A stretch of 22,837 bases of DNA from DASTOB01 sp035720425. Its GTDB lineage: Bacteria; Chloroflexota; Limnocylindria; Limnocylindrales; CSP1-4. Shown piece after piece: positions 1-7,658 of this stretch. The notes beneath the pieces were generated by a model, which saw nothing but the letters and a program-made list of their open reading frames with translations, was not told where the DNA came from and did not search any database. The translations under genes were made by a program, and so were the position numbers. The stretch covers positions 1 to 22,837 of the forward strand of contig DASTOB010000001.1 of assembly GCA_035720425.1 (NCBI GenBank). The letters run 5' to 3'. Numbering within the stretch: position 1 is the stretch's first letter; each line of letters begins with the position of its first letter.

Positions 1-745
1 GATCGGTCACCCATGACCATGTGACGCGCACCCACGCGGGCTCGTTGCGCCGGCGCGGCGCGCCGGGTGGCGCGAGGAACGGCGAGTCCGTCTCGACGAG
101 CAGGCGATCGGGCGGGACGAGCCGGACGGCCTCGGCGGACGCCTCCTCACCAGCGCGAAACACGAGCCCCGAGAAGCTCACGGCGAGCCCGAGGTCGATG
201 GCCGCACCCGCGAAGTCCCGCGGGCCGGAATACGAGTGAATGACCGCCGCCGGTCGGTCCGCGAAGGCGGACGCCCACGCCGGCCCACCCACCCCGGCGT
301 CGCGCAGCTCACGGATCAGCGCGTCCTGCGCATCACGCTGCCCGGCGCGCGAGCGGCAGTGCAGTATCGCCGGCTTGCCCGTGTCGAGCGCGAGCGCCAG
401 GTTGCGGCGCAGGTTGTCGAGCTGAGCGTCGATCGGCGAGAAGACGCGGTCGAAGTCGAGGCCGGTCTCGCCGATCGCGGCGACGCGCTCGTCGTCTGCC
501 CACTCGACGATCCGCGCCCAGCCGGCGTCGTCGACCCTGGCCGCGTCATGTGGATGCACGCCGACGGCGGCGTCGAGCACCGGCAGCCAACCCACGAGCT
601 CGAGCGCGCGCTCCGAGGAGCGCACGTTCCAGCCCGGCACGAGGATCCGCTCGACCCCCGCATCGAGCGCCGCGGCCACGACCATCTCGACGTCGTCGTC
701 GAACCGGTCCGCGTTGAGATGGCAGTGGGAATCGACGAGTCGCAT
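1..745 (-). CDS. tatD: TatD-family metal-dependent hydrolase (DNase), 3' end cut by window
   Basis: TatD-family proteins are TIM-barrel, divalent-metal nucleases of the amidohydrolase superfamily, acting as 3'-5' DNases or in quality control. The reading frame gives 248 residues from ATG 745 to the window edge, with no stop, so a short C-terminal piece is missing. Visible motifs, in order: the metal-binding DSHCHLN at residues 5-11, GVHPHDA near 62, the IGETGLDF motif whose Glu is a metal ligand near 90, ILHCR near 125, a central HSYSG segment, and VETDSPFL near 215 with the last metal-binding Asp. The gene begins 14 nt after the metG stop. metG-tatD is a common bacterial pair, so co-transcription with metG is likely. 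The family is certain; the in vivo substrate is not known from sequence. Confidence 0.93.
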   Translation of the reverse strand, partial: MRLVDSHCHLNADRFDDDVEMVVAAALDAGVERILVPGWNVRSSERALELVGWLPVLDAAVGVHPHDAARVDDAGWARIVEWADDERVAAIGETGLDFDRVFSPIDAQLDNLRRNLALALDTGKPAILHCRSRAGQRDAQDALIRELRDAGVGGPAWASAFADRPAAVIHSYSGPRDFAGAAIDLGLAVSFSGLVFRAGEEASAEAVRLVPPDRLLVETDSPFLAPPGAPRRRNEPAWVRVTWSWVTD

Positions 746-759
746 CGGGAGCCGGCCGG

Positions 760-2394
760 TCAGTCCGCGGCCGACTCGGTCTCGAGCCTCGGGAAGAGCG
801 GCGCCGGCGCCTCGAGTCGGCCCGGCTCGGCCGCCCGGGCCCCCCAGCGGAGGTCGTCGAGAATCGGTCGGCCCCCGTTCCCGTCGGCCGCCCAGTCGTA
901 CGTGTAGCCCAGCTGGGCGAGCACGCGCGGTGCCGCTCCCGGCATGAACGGCGCGGCCGCGGTTCCCACGAGCCGGCACGCCTCGACGAGATCGCCGAGC
1001 ACGCCGCGCAGGCGCTCCGCCGCCCCCTCGTCGCCGGCTTTCGCGGCCTTGGCGAGGACCCACGGCTGTTCCGCGTCGACGACCTTGTTCGCAGCGCCGA
1101 CGAACTCCCAAAGCTCCGCGAGCGCGTCGTGGAGGAGGCATCCCTCGAGTCGGTCGACGAAGCGGGCTGGTGTGTCCGCCCAGCGCTCCGCGAGCACGGA
1201 TTCGGCGCCCTGGCGCGGCGCCGGCCTCTCGCCGCCGAGGTAGCGGCCCGCCATCGACACGGTCCGGTTCACGAGGTTGCCGAAGTCGTTGGCGAGGTCT
1301 GCGTTGTAGCGCCGCACGAACGCATCCCACGACACCTCGGCGTCCCGGTCGAACGGCACCTCGCGGAGCACGACGTAGCGGGCACCATCGGTCCCGAACG
1401 CGGCGACGAAGTCCGCCGGGTCGAGGAAGTTGCCGCGGCTCTTGCTCATCCGCTCGCCGCCGGCGGCGAGCAGCCAGCCATGGGCCCACACGCTCCGCGG
1501 CGCCTCGAGGCCGGCGCTCCACAGCATCGCGGGCCAGAAGATCGTGTGGAAGCGAAGGATGTCCTTGCCGATGATGTGGAGGTCGGCCGGCCACCACCGC
1601 CCGAAGGCGTCCATGTCGTCCGGGAAGCCGGCACCGGTGATGTAGTTGATGAGCGCGTCGTACCAGACGTAGATCGTGCCGGCTTCCGGATCCCACGACC
1701 CGTCTTCGCGCTGGGCGGTCTCACCGTTCTCCGCGATCGGAAACGGGATCCCCCAGCCCGCCCCGGCCCGGCTGATCGAAAAGTCCTCGAGACCCTGACG
1801 GATGAACCCGAGCATCTCGTTGCGCCGGTAGTCCGGCTGCACGAACTCCGGGTGCTCGAGGAAGTGGCGCTCGAGGCGCTCCTGGTAGGCGGACAGGCGG
1901 AAGAACCAGTTCTGCTCGGTGAGCCACTGGAGCGGGACGTCGGGGTGATTCGGGCAGATCGTCCCGCGCGCCGTCTCCTGGACGTCGGATGCGGCGCGGA
2001 AGCCCTCGTTCGGGCAGTACCAGCCCTCGTAGGTCCCGAGGTAGATGTCGCCGTTGGCGTAGGCGCGGCGGACCATCTCCTGGGCCGCCCGGACGTGGTC
2101 CGGATCGGTCGTCCGGATGAACCGATCGGGGCTGATCCCGAGGGCGTCCTCGGCGGCCGTGAACTCGGCCACCTTGGCGTCGACGAATGCCTTCGGCGCG
2201 ACGCCCTCCTCGGCCGCCCGCATGGCGATGTTGACCGAGTGCTCGTCGGTCCCGGTGAGGAACCGCGTCGGCGTACCCGTCATCCGGTGCCAGCGCGCGA
2301 TGACGTCCGCCCCGATGACCTCGTAGAGGGTGTGCAGGCCGGGGCGGTTGTTCGCGTATGCGATGGCCGTGGTCAGGTAGAAGCGCTCGGGCAT
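760..2394 (-). CDS. metG: Methionyl-tRNA synthetase, class Ia, with atypical HIGH signature
   Basis: This 544-residue enzyme charges tRNA-Met with methionine in the cytoplasm. The Rossmann catalytic core begins at residue 4 (FYLTTAIAYANN). The TGTDEH segment near 48, the WYDAL motif near 245 and the KMSKS loop in the form ERMSKSRGN near 315 identify MetRS. The all-alpha anticodon-binding domain follows (DFGNLVNR near 370); there is no C-terminal tRNA-binding dimer domain. Two points are odd. The HIGH motif is replaced by GLHT (PGLHTLYE, residues 18-25). The zinc-knuckle region keeps only one Cys per half (WYCPNEGF and CPNHP), with Glu/Gly and His where the other Cys ligands would be. No Shine-Dalgarno precedes ATG 2394, but an extended -10 box lies 10 nt upstream, so the mRNA may be leaderless. 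tatD follows. Confidence 0.95.
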   Translation of the reverse strand: MPERFYLTTAIAYANNRPGLHTLYEVIGADVIARWHRMTGTPTRFLTGTDEHSVNIAMRAAEEGVAPKAFVDAKVAEFTAAEDALGISPDRFIRTTDPDHVRAAQEMVRRAYANGDIYLGTYEGWYCPNEGFRAASDVQETARGTICPNHPDVPLQWLTEQNWFFRLSAYQERLERHFLEHPEFVQPDYRRNEMLGFIRQGLEDFSISRAGAGWGIPFPIAENGETAQREDGSWDPEAGTIYVWYDALINYITGAGFPDDMDAFGRWWPADLHIIGKDILRFHTIFWPAMLWSAGLEAPRSVWAHGWLLAAGGERMSKSRGNFLDPADFVAAFGTDGARYVVLREVPFDRDAEVSWDAFVRRYNADLANDFGNLVNRTVSMAGRYLGGERPAPRQGAESVLAERWADTPARFVDRLEGCLLHDALAELWEFVGAANKVVDAEQPWVLAKAAKAGDEGAAERLRGVLGDLVEACRLVGTAAAPFMPGAAPRVLAQLGYTYDWAADGNGGRPILDDLRWGARAAEPGRLEAPAPLFPRLETESAAD

Positions 2395-2403
2395 GGGAGC
2401 GGG

Positions 2404-2412
2404 ATCGTAGCA
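2404..2412 (-). promoter_or_regulatory. Extended -10 promoter of metG
   Basis: On the minus strand the sequence reads TGCTACGAT, an extended -10 (TGn plus TACGAT), inside the longer CCTGCTA context that recurs before purA and ssb. No good -35 hexamer is seen. The expected transcription start is about 7 nt past the box, near 2397, only 3 nt before the metG ATG. That would make the transcript effectively leaderless and explain the absent ribosome binding site. Confidence 0.55.
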
Positions 2413-2440
2413 GGCGAGGCGACCGATCAGGCCGCCGCGG

Positions 2441-3862
2441 TCAGGCCGGCGCGGCGAGGGGCGTGGCGTGGCGGCGCGGCATGATCACCGCCACGAGTCC
2501 GAGGATGACGACGAAGACGACCGCCCGGCTGGCGAACGCGGCGATCGAGCCGGACAGCAGGCCGCCGTCGGTCGACCCCGCCAGCGCGACCTCGAAGGCG
2601 ACCGCCGGCACGGCCACGCCGAGCGACGAGCCCACCTGGCGCAGGCTGTTGAACACGCCCGACGCCACCCCGGCCTCGTGCGGCGGGAACTCGGCCAGTG
2701 CGCACACGGTGCTGGCCGTCACCCCGAGCGCGAGCGGCACCCCGGCGAGCATCGCCACGAGCGAGACGAGCGGGAACGGCGTGCTCCCGTCGAACAGGAC
2801 CATGAGAGCGGCCGCGACGATCGTCACGACGAGGCTGCCGATCATCGTCCGCTCCGGTCCGATCCGCTCCACGATGCGCGACGCGCGCGGGAACACGAGC
2901 GCGGCCGCGAGCGGCCACGGCGTCAGGACCAGTGCGGCGGCGGTCGCGTCGAGACCGCGAACCGACTGGAGGTAGATCGCGAGCTGGATGCTGGCCGACA
3001 GGATCCCGAACCAGACCGCGCCGCCCACGAGCACCGAGGCGACGTAGATCCGGCTGCGGAACACGGCCAGCCGAACGGCCGGCTCCGCAGCGACTCGTTC
3101 GCGCCGGACGAACGCCAGGAGCGCCACGACGGCGACCACCCAGGCAACGAGGACGACCGGCGACGTGGCGCCCCAGCTCGGTGATTGGAGCAGCGCGGCG
3201 TTGACGCCAAAGAGGGCGAGGCCGGCCCACCCGAGTCCGGGCAGGTCGAGGCCCCGTGCGCGTCCGTCGGCCGCGACCGGCAGCACCCGGCGCGCGACGA
3301 TGGCCACCGCGACCGCCAGCGGGATCTGGCTCCAGAAGACCGCCGGCCAACCCCCGACCGACGTCAGGAGGCCGCCGACGATCGGTCCGATCACTGCCGC
3401 CGTGGCCCCGGCGGCGAAGTAGATCCCGAGCGCCCGGCCCCGCTCCGCACCGGCGAACGAGGCCGAGATGATCGCGAGACCGACCGTCAGCAGGGCGCTC
3501 CCCCCGAGACCCTGCAGGACGCGACCGGCGAGCAGGATCCCGTACCCGGGCGCGAGCGCCGACGCGATCGATCCGGCGGCGAACAGCAGCGCACCGGCGA
3601 CGATCACGGTCCGGTGCCCGAACCGGTCGGCAAGCCGGCCGACGGCGAGGATCGACACGGCGTACGGGAGCACGTACGCGTTGACCGTCCAGGCGAGCTC
3701 CGTTTGCGTGGTCTCGAAGGCGCGGCCGATGACCGGCAGGGCCAGGTTGACGATGCTCAGGTCGACGTTCGCCGTGAACGATGCGAGCGCCGCGAGGAGG
3801 ACGATCGCCGCCGGGCCGCGTGGGGCCCCGGCGGTCGGTGCGGGCCCGGGACCGGCCGTCAC
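2441..3862 (-). CDS. MFS multidrug-type exporter, DHA2 (EmrB/QacA, 14-TM) family
   Basis: This 473-residue integral membrane protein is a proton-driven exporter by family; the substrate cannot be read from sequence. It consists of successive hydrophobic segments with the first helix carrying NVDLSIVNLALP, typical of DHA2 exporters (residues about 32-43). The conserved motif GRLADRFGHR follows at about 75, and GPIVGGLL in helix 5 matches the antiporter motif C region. The start is GTG 3862, whose GTGA overlaps the TGA stop of the upstream ammonia-lyase homologue, so the two are translationally coupled. An open frame continues upstream through the lyase gene, but it is a low-complexity Arg/Ala shadow and not part of the protein. 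The pairing suggests export of a lyase substrate or product, or of a related aromatic compound; this is inference. Confidence 0.9.
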   Translation of the reverse strand: MTAGPGPAPTAGAPRGPAAIVLLAALASFTANVDLSIVNLALPVIGRAFETTQTELAWTVNAYVLPYAVSILAVGRLADRFGHRTVIVAGALLFAAGSIASALAPGYGILLAGRVLQGLGGSALLTVGLAIISASFAGAERGRALGIYFAAGATAAVIGPIVGGLLTSVGGWPAVFWSQIPLAVAVAIVARRVLPVAADGRARGLDLPGLGWAGLALFGVNAALLQSPSWGATSPVVLVAWVVAVVALLAFVRRERVAAEPAVRLAVFRSRIYVASVLVGGAVWFGILSASIQLAIYLQSVRGLDATAAALVLTPWPLAAALVFPRASRIVERIGPERTMIGSLVVTIVAAALMVLFDGSTPFPLVSLVAMLAGVPLALGVTASTVCALAEFPPHEAGVASGVFNSLRQVGSSLGVAVPAVAFEVALAGSTDGGLLSGSIAAFASRAVVFVVILGLVAVIMPRRHATPLAAPA

Positions 3863-5406
3863 GACGTCGAGGTGTCCCCGTCTGCTGCGACCGCGACGTC
3901 GCGGAGCGCGCCGCCCAGCAGATCCACCACCGCGCGATGGGCCGCCGCGCTGCTCGCGTCGCGGCCGGCGCCGTCGAGCGCCGCGACGACGAGCTCGAGC
4001 GCCCGCGCGGTCGTCGGGCTCATCCGCGCGCGGGTCTCGTCGCGCCAGCCCACCGCGGCGGTCGCCGTGAGGAGTTCCACGGCGAGCACGTCGGCGGCGG
4101 CCGCGAGGGCCTCGTCCGTTCGCCGCACGGCGAGCGGCGCCATCGTCGCGTGGTCCTCGACGCCCACGTCGAGCGGCGCGACGTCGAGCGTCGCGGGGTC
4201 CGCCAGCGAGCGCAACTCCGCGGCCCGCGCTGCGCCGGCGTAGCGGAGGAGCGGCGAGCCGTAGCGGGAGACCCGCTCGTATGCCTCGGGCGTGAAGATC
4301 TCGGGGTCGGACACGAAGCGGTCCCAGAGCTGGCCCGCGCGCCGGTCGGACAGCTGGCCGAGGTGGGCGAGTGCTGGCCGGATCGCGTCGACGGCGAGGG
4401 CGAGGAGCATCGGGTGGAAGTTCCCGTTGCTGATCATCCGTCGCTCGTCGACCGACACGAGCGGGTTGTCGTCCATCGCGGCCAGCTCCGTGTCGACCGC
4501 ACGCGCGGCGAACTCGACGACCTCGCGGAACGCACCGTGGACCTGCGGCGCGACGCGGAACGAGAGCGGGTCCTGGACCGACTCGGCGCCGCCGGCCGTG
4601 CACAGGCCGCTGCCGGCCAGAATGGCCCGGATGCGCTGCGCCGAGCGCGCCTGGCCCGGCACGGGCTTGGCGGCGGCGACGGCCGCCTCGACGATCGATG
4701 GGTTGCCCCGGGCCGCCTCGAGCGACAGGGCGACGACGAGGTCCGCGGCATCCACCAGTCGGGCCGCGCGCTCGACCACGAGCGCGGCGTGGCCGATCGC
4801 GACGCCGTTGGCCGAGATGACGGTCAGCCCGTCCTTGGGCGCGAGCCGGACCGGCGCGATCCCGGCCTGCGCGAGCGCCTCCCCGCCGGCCATCCGCCGG
4901 CCATCGACGTCGGCCTCGCCCTCGCCCATCGCGACGAGGGCGATGGCCGCCATGTGCATGAGGTCCGACGCGCCGATCGACCCGATCACGGGCACGACCG
5001 GGTGGATGCCGGCGTTGAGCAGCGCGACGTACGTCTCGGCGATCGCCGGGGAGGCGCCGGAGCCGCCACGCGCGATCCCGGCAACCCGGACGGCCATCGC
5101 CGCCCGGACCACCTCCGCCGCGAGGGGCTCCCCGATCCCACCGGCATGGCTGCGCACGACGACGATCTGGCTCGCCTCGAGCACCTCGAGCGGAACCCGC
5201 TCGTTGCGCATGTGGCCGAGCCCGGTATTGAGCCCGTAGATCAGCTCGTCCCCGGCGACGAGGCCGTCGACGACCGATCGCGACGCGGCGATCCGTGCCG
5301 CCGCCGCGGGCCCGATCGCGACGTTGGCGCCCCGGGCGACCGCGACGATGTCGGCCGTCGTGAGCGGGGCGTCATCGACCGTGATCGTGGGTCGGCCGTC
5401 GTCCAT
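3859..5406 (-). CDS. Divergent histidine/aromatic amino acid ammonia-lyase homologue (HAL/PAL fold) with altered MIO motif
   Basis: The protein has 515 residues, normal HAL length. Family signatures present: YGLNTGLG with the catalytic-type Tyr57, RSHAGGIGEP with His87, GSIGASDL at 142-149, Asn200 in VISANG, QDPLSFR at 278-284, NGNFH at 327-331 and VEDHATM near 416. In characterised enzymes the prosthetic group MIO forms from Ala-Ser-Gly and the next residue is Asp. Here the tripeptide reads Ala146-Ser147-Asp148, so the Gly is absent. The Tyr of the QDPYS segment is also Leu281. Deamination of histidine, phenylalanine or tyrosine to the corresponding acrylate is therefore only a family expectation. 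No other hut genes are nearby. ATG 5406 has a strong GGGAGGG ribosome binding site at 5411-5417. The gene overlaps the downstream exporter by 4 nt. A hutH label would overstate what is known. Confidence 0.85.
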   Translation of the reverse strand: MDDGRPTITVDDAPLTTADIVAVARGANVAIGPAAAARIAASRSVVDGLVAGDELIYGLNTGLGHMRNERVPLEVLEASQIVVVRSHAGGIGEPLAAEVVRAAMAVRVAGIARGGSGASPAIAETYVALLNAGIHPVVPVIGSIGASDLMHMAAIALVAMGEGEADVDGRRMAGGEALAQAGIAPVRLAPKDGLTVISANGVAIGHAALVVERAARLVDAADLVVALSLEAARGNPSIVEAAVAAAKPVPGQARSAQRIRAILAGSGLCTAGGAESVQDPLSFRVAPQVHGAFREVVEFAARAVDTELAAMDDNPLVSVDERRMISNGNFHPMLLALAVDAIRPALAHLGQLSDRRAGQLWDRFVSDPEIFTPEAYERVSRYGSPLLRYAGAARAAELRSLADPATLDVAPLDVGVEDHATMAPLAVRRTDEALAAAADVLAVELLTATAAVGWRDETRARMSPTTARALELVVAALDGAGRDASSAAAHRAVVDLLGGALRDVAVAADGDTSTS

Positions 5407-5449
5407 CGATCCCTCCCGTTCTCGGTGCGCGGCGCGCGGAGCGTGACGC

Positions 5450-5463
5450 AGACGGTAGCGTCT
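5450..5463. repeat. Short palindrome between purNH and the lyase gene
   Basis: AGACG and CGTCT are separated by GTAG in the 62-nt gap between the purNH stop and the lyase start. It could be a weak terminator stem without a U-tract, or an operator for the lyase-exporter pair. A TACCGT box, a poor -10, lies in the same place on the minus strand. No stronger promoter is visible in this gap. Confidence 0.3.
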
Positions 5464-5468
5464 CGCGC

Positions 5469-7658
5469 TCAGTGACGGAAGTGGCGGGTGCCCGTGGCGA
5501 GCATCGTAGCGCCGGCCGCTTCGACCGCTCGGAGCACGTCCGCGTCACGAATGGAGCCGCCAGGCTGGACGAATGCCGTCACGCCGGCGGCGAGGCAGAC
5601 CTCGACCGCGTCCGGGAACGGGAAGAACGCGTCGGACGCGCAGACCGCACCGCGGAGGGCGTCGTCGCCGGCGATCGCGCGGGCCTTGTCGACGGCCTGG
5701 CGGGCCGCGTCGACGCGCGACGTCTGCCCGGCGCCCACGCCGATGAGCGCGCCGTCGCGGACGAGCACGATCGCGTTCGACACGACTCCCCGGACGAGTC
5801 GCCAGGCGAGGTCGAGGTCCGCTCGCTCGCGATCGGTCGGCGGACGACCGGTCAGCGTCGGCCAGGCCGCCGGATCGTCCGGCTGGGTATCGGGCGTGGC
5901 GACGAGGACGGCGCCGCCCGCGCTCCGGATGCTCCCCGTCGGCGACGGCGGGGTCGGCCCGCGGCTGTCTTCGAGCCCGGGGTCGACGACGAGGCGGACG
6001 TTCGGCTTGCCGGCCAGGATCGCCCGGGCCTCCGCGTCGTACCCGCGGGCGACGACGACCTCGAGAAACAGCTCCGTGAGCGCACCGGCGAGCGCGCCGT
6101 CGACCGTGCCGGTCAGAGCGACGACGCCGCCGAACGCGGACACGGGGTCGCCCGCGAGCGCCGCGTGCCACGCGTCGAGGAGCGTGCGGCGCTCCGCGGC
6201 ACCGCACGGGTTCGTGTGCTTGACGATGACGCACCCGGGATGGCGCAGCGCGCGACCGAAGGCCGATGCCGCGGCCGCATCGAGCACGTTGTTGTACGAC
6301 AGTGCCTTGCCCTGGAGGGGCGGCTCGCCGGACGCGAACGGGCCGTCCTCGGCGCCACGACCCGCCCGCCGGTAGCGGGCGGCGAGCTGGTGCGGGTTCT
6401 CGCCGTAGCGGAGCGACTCGACCTTCTCGAGCGGCACGGTCAGGGTCGGCGGGTACGGGTCCTCGCTCCGCGGCAGGCCCGGCTCCGGGGGGAGGTCGAC
6501 GCCGGCGGCGTCCATCGCGCACGGCAGCTCGATCGCGATCCGGGCGTCGTAGGCGGCGGTGTGGCGGAAGGCCTCGACGGCGAGGGCGGAACTGAGGCCG
6601 GCCGGGAGCACGCCGTCGCGCCGCAGCGCGTCGAGGACGGGCCCGTACCGGTCCGGCGACGTGATGATGCCGACGGAGGCGTAGTTCTTGGCCGCCGCCC
6701 GGACGAGGCTGGGGCCGCCGATGTCGATCTCCTCGACGAGCTCGTCGAGCGTCGCGCCGGGCCGCTCCGCGGCGGCCGCGAACGGATAGAGGTTGACGAC
6801 GACGAGCTCGAACGGCGCGATCGCGGCCGTCTCGAGCGCGGCGCGGTGCGCGGCCTGCCGTCGATCGGCGAGGATCCCGGCATGGACGCGCGGGTGGAGG
6901 GTCTTGACCCGTCCGTCGAGCATCTCCGGGAAGCCGGTCACCGCGGCCACGTCCGTGACCGCGAGGCCGGCGTCGCGCAGGGCACGCGCGGTCCCGCCGG
7001 TCGAGACGAGCTCGAAGCCGAGCCGATCGAGGCCGGCCGCGAAGTCGACGAGGCCGGTCTTGTCGGAGACGGACACGAGCGCCCGGCGCGGCGTCGGGGC
7101 CGGGCGGCCGGTCCGTTCGGCCAGGACGCGCGCGACGATCGCCGGGAGCAGTCGATGCTCCGCGGCGCGGATCCGCTCGTGGAGGCTCGATTCGTCGTCC
7201 CCGGGCTGCACCGCGACGGCTTCCTGGGCGAGGATCGGACCACCGTCGAGCACGGCAGTCACGAGGTGGACCGTGCAGCCGGTCAGGCGGACGCCGTGGG
7301 CAAGCGCGTCACGCACCGCGTGGGCGCCCGGAAACGCGGGCAGGAGCGACGGATGGGTGTTGAGGATGCGCCCGTCGAACGCGGCGAGGACGAGCGGGCC
7401 GACGATCCGAAGGTACCCCGCCAGCACGACGAGATCGGGTTCGGCCGACCGGAGCGCGTCGACGAGCGCCTCGTCGGCGCCGCCCAGCACGAGCGCCGTG
7501 TCGATCCCCTCCTCCGCTGCCCAGCCGAGGGCCGGGCACGGCCGATCCGCGAACACGAGGACGACCTCGCCACCGAGCGTTCCGCGCCGCGCCGCCGCGA
7601 CGAGCGCGCGCAGGTTCGACCCGCCTCCCGAAACCCCGATCGCCAGCCGGCCCGTCAT
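5469..7658 (-). CDS. purNH: Fused GAR transformylase (PurN) - AICAR transformylase/IMP cyclohydrolase (PurH)
   Basis: This 729-residue fusion would carry three activities: formyl transfer to GAR, formyl transfer to AICAR, and ring closure to IMP. Residues 1-185 are PurN: the phosphate loop SGGGSNL at 10-16 and catalytic Asn100, His102 (NTHPSLLP) and Asp138 (LDGGPI), with the same spacing as Asn106/His108/Asp144 in E. coli. Residues about 192-390 are the IMP cyclohydrolase domain (VSVSDKTGL, STGGTA, GFPEMLDGRVKTLHP). Residues about 415-729 are AICAR transformylase, with YGENPHQ, the Lys480-His481 pair in VKHTNPCG, SAFGG near 507, GAGQTSR near 642 and FVQPGGSIRD near 696. The linker at about 183-192 is short and Pro-rich. 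The frame is open throughout, with no stop or restart between domains. ATG 7658 overlaps the purM stop (ATGA). It is the last gene of the purine block. Confidence 0.95.
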   Translation of the reverse strand: MTGRLAIGVSGGGSNLRALVAAARRGTLGGEVVLVFADRPCPALGWAAEEGIDTALVLGGADEALVDALRSAEPDLVVLAGYLRIVGPLVLAAFDGRILNTHPSLLPAFPGAHAVRDALAHGVRLTGCTVHLVTAVLDGGPILAQEAVAVQPGDDESSLHERIRAAEHRLLPAIVARVLAERTGRPAPTPRRALVSVSDKTGLVDFAAGLDRLGFELVSTGGTARALRDAGLAVTDVAAVTGFPEMLDGRVKTLHPRVHAGILADRRQAAHRAALETAAIAPFELVVVNLYPFAAAAERPGATLDELVEEIDIGGPSLVRAAAKNYASVGIITSPDRYGPVLDALRRDGVLPAGLSSALAVEAFRHTAAYDARIAIELPCAMDAAGVDLPPEPGLPRSEDPYPPTLTVPLEKVESLRYGENPHQLAARYRRAGRGAEDGPFASGEPPLQGKALSYNNVLDAAAASAFGRALRHPGCVIVKHTNPCGAAERRTLLDAWHAALAGDPVSAFGGVVALTGTVDGALAGALTELFLEVVVARGYDAEARAILAGKPNVRLVVDPGLEDSRGPTPPSPTGSIRSAGGAVLVATPDTQPDDPAAWPTLTGRPPTDRERADLDLAWRLVRGVVSNAIVLVRDGALIGVGAGQTSRVDAARQAVDKARAIAGDDALRGAVCASDAFFPFPDAVEVCLAAGVTAFVQPGGSIRDADVLRAVEAAGATMLATGTRHFRH

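Noticed and set aside
1129..2484. Plus-strand open frame of about 450 codons opposite metG
   Set aside because: Low-complexity antisense shadow; metG is well conserved on the other strand.
3863..4603. N-terminal extension of the MFS exporter into the lyase gene
   Set aside because: The extension is Arg-rich and lies in another frame of the conserved lyase; the GTGA overlap gives a natural start.
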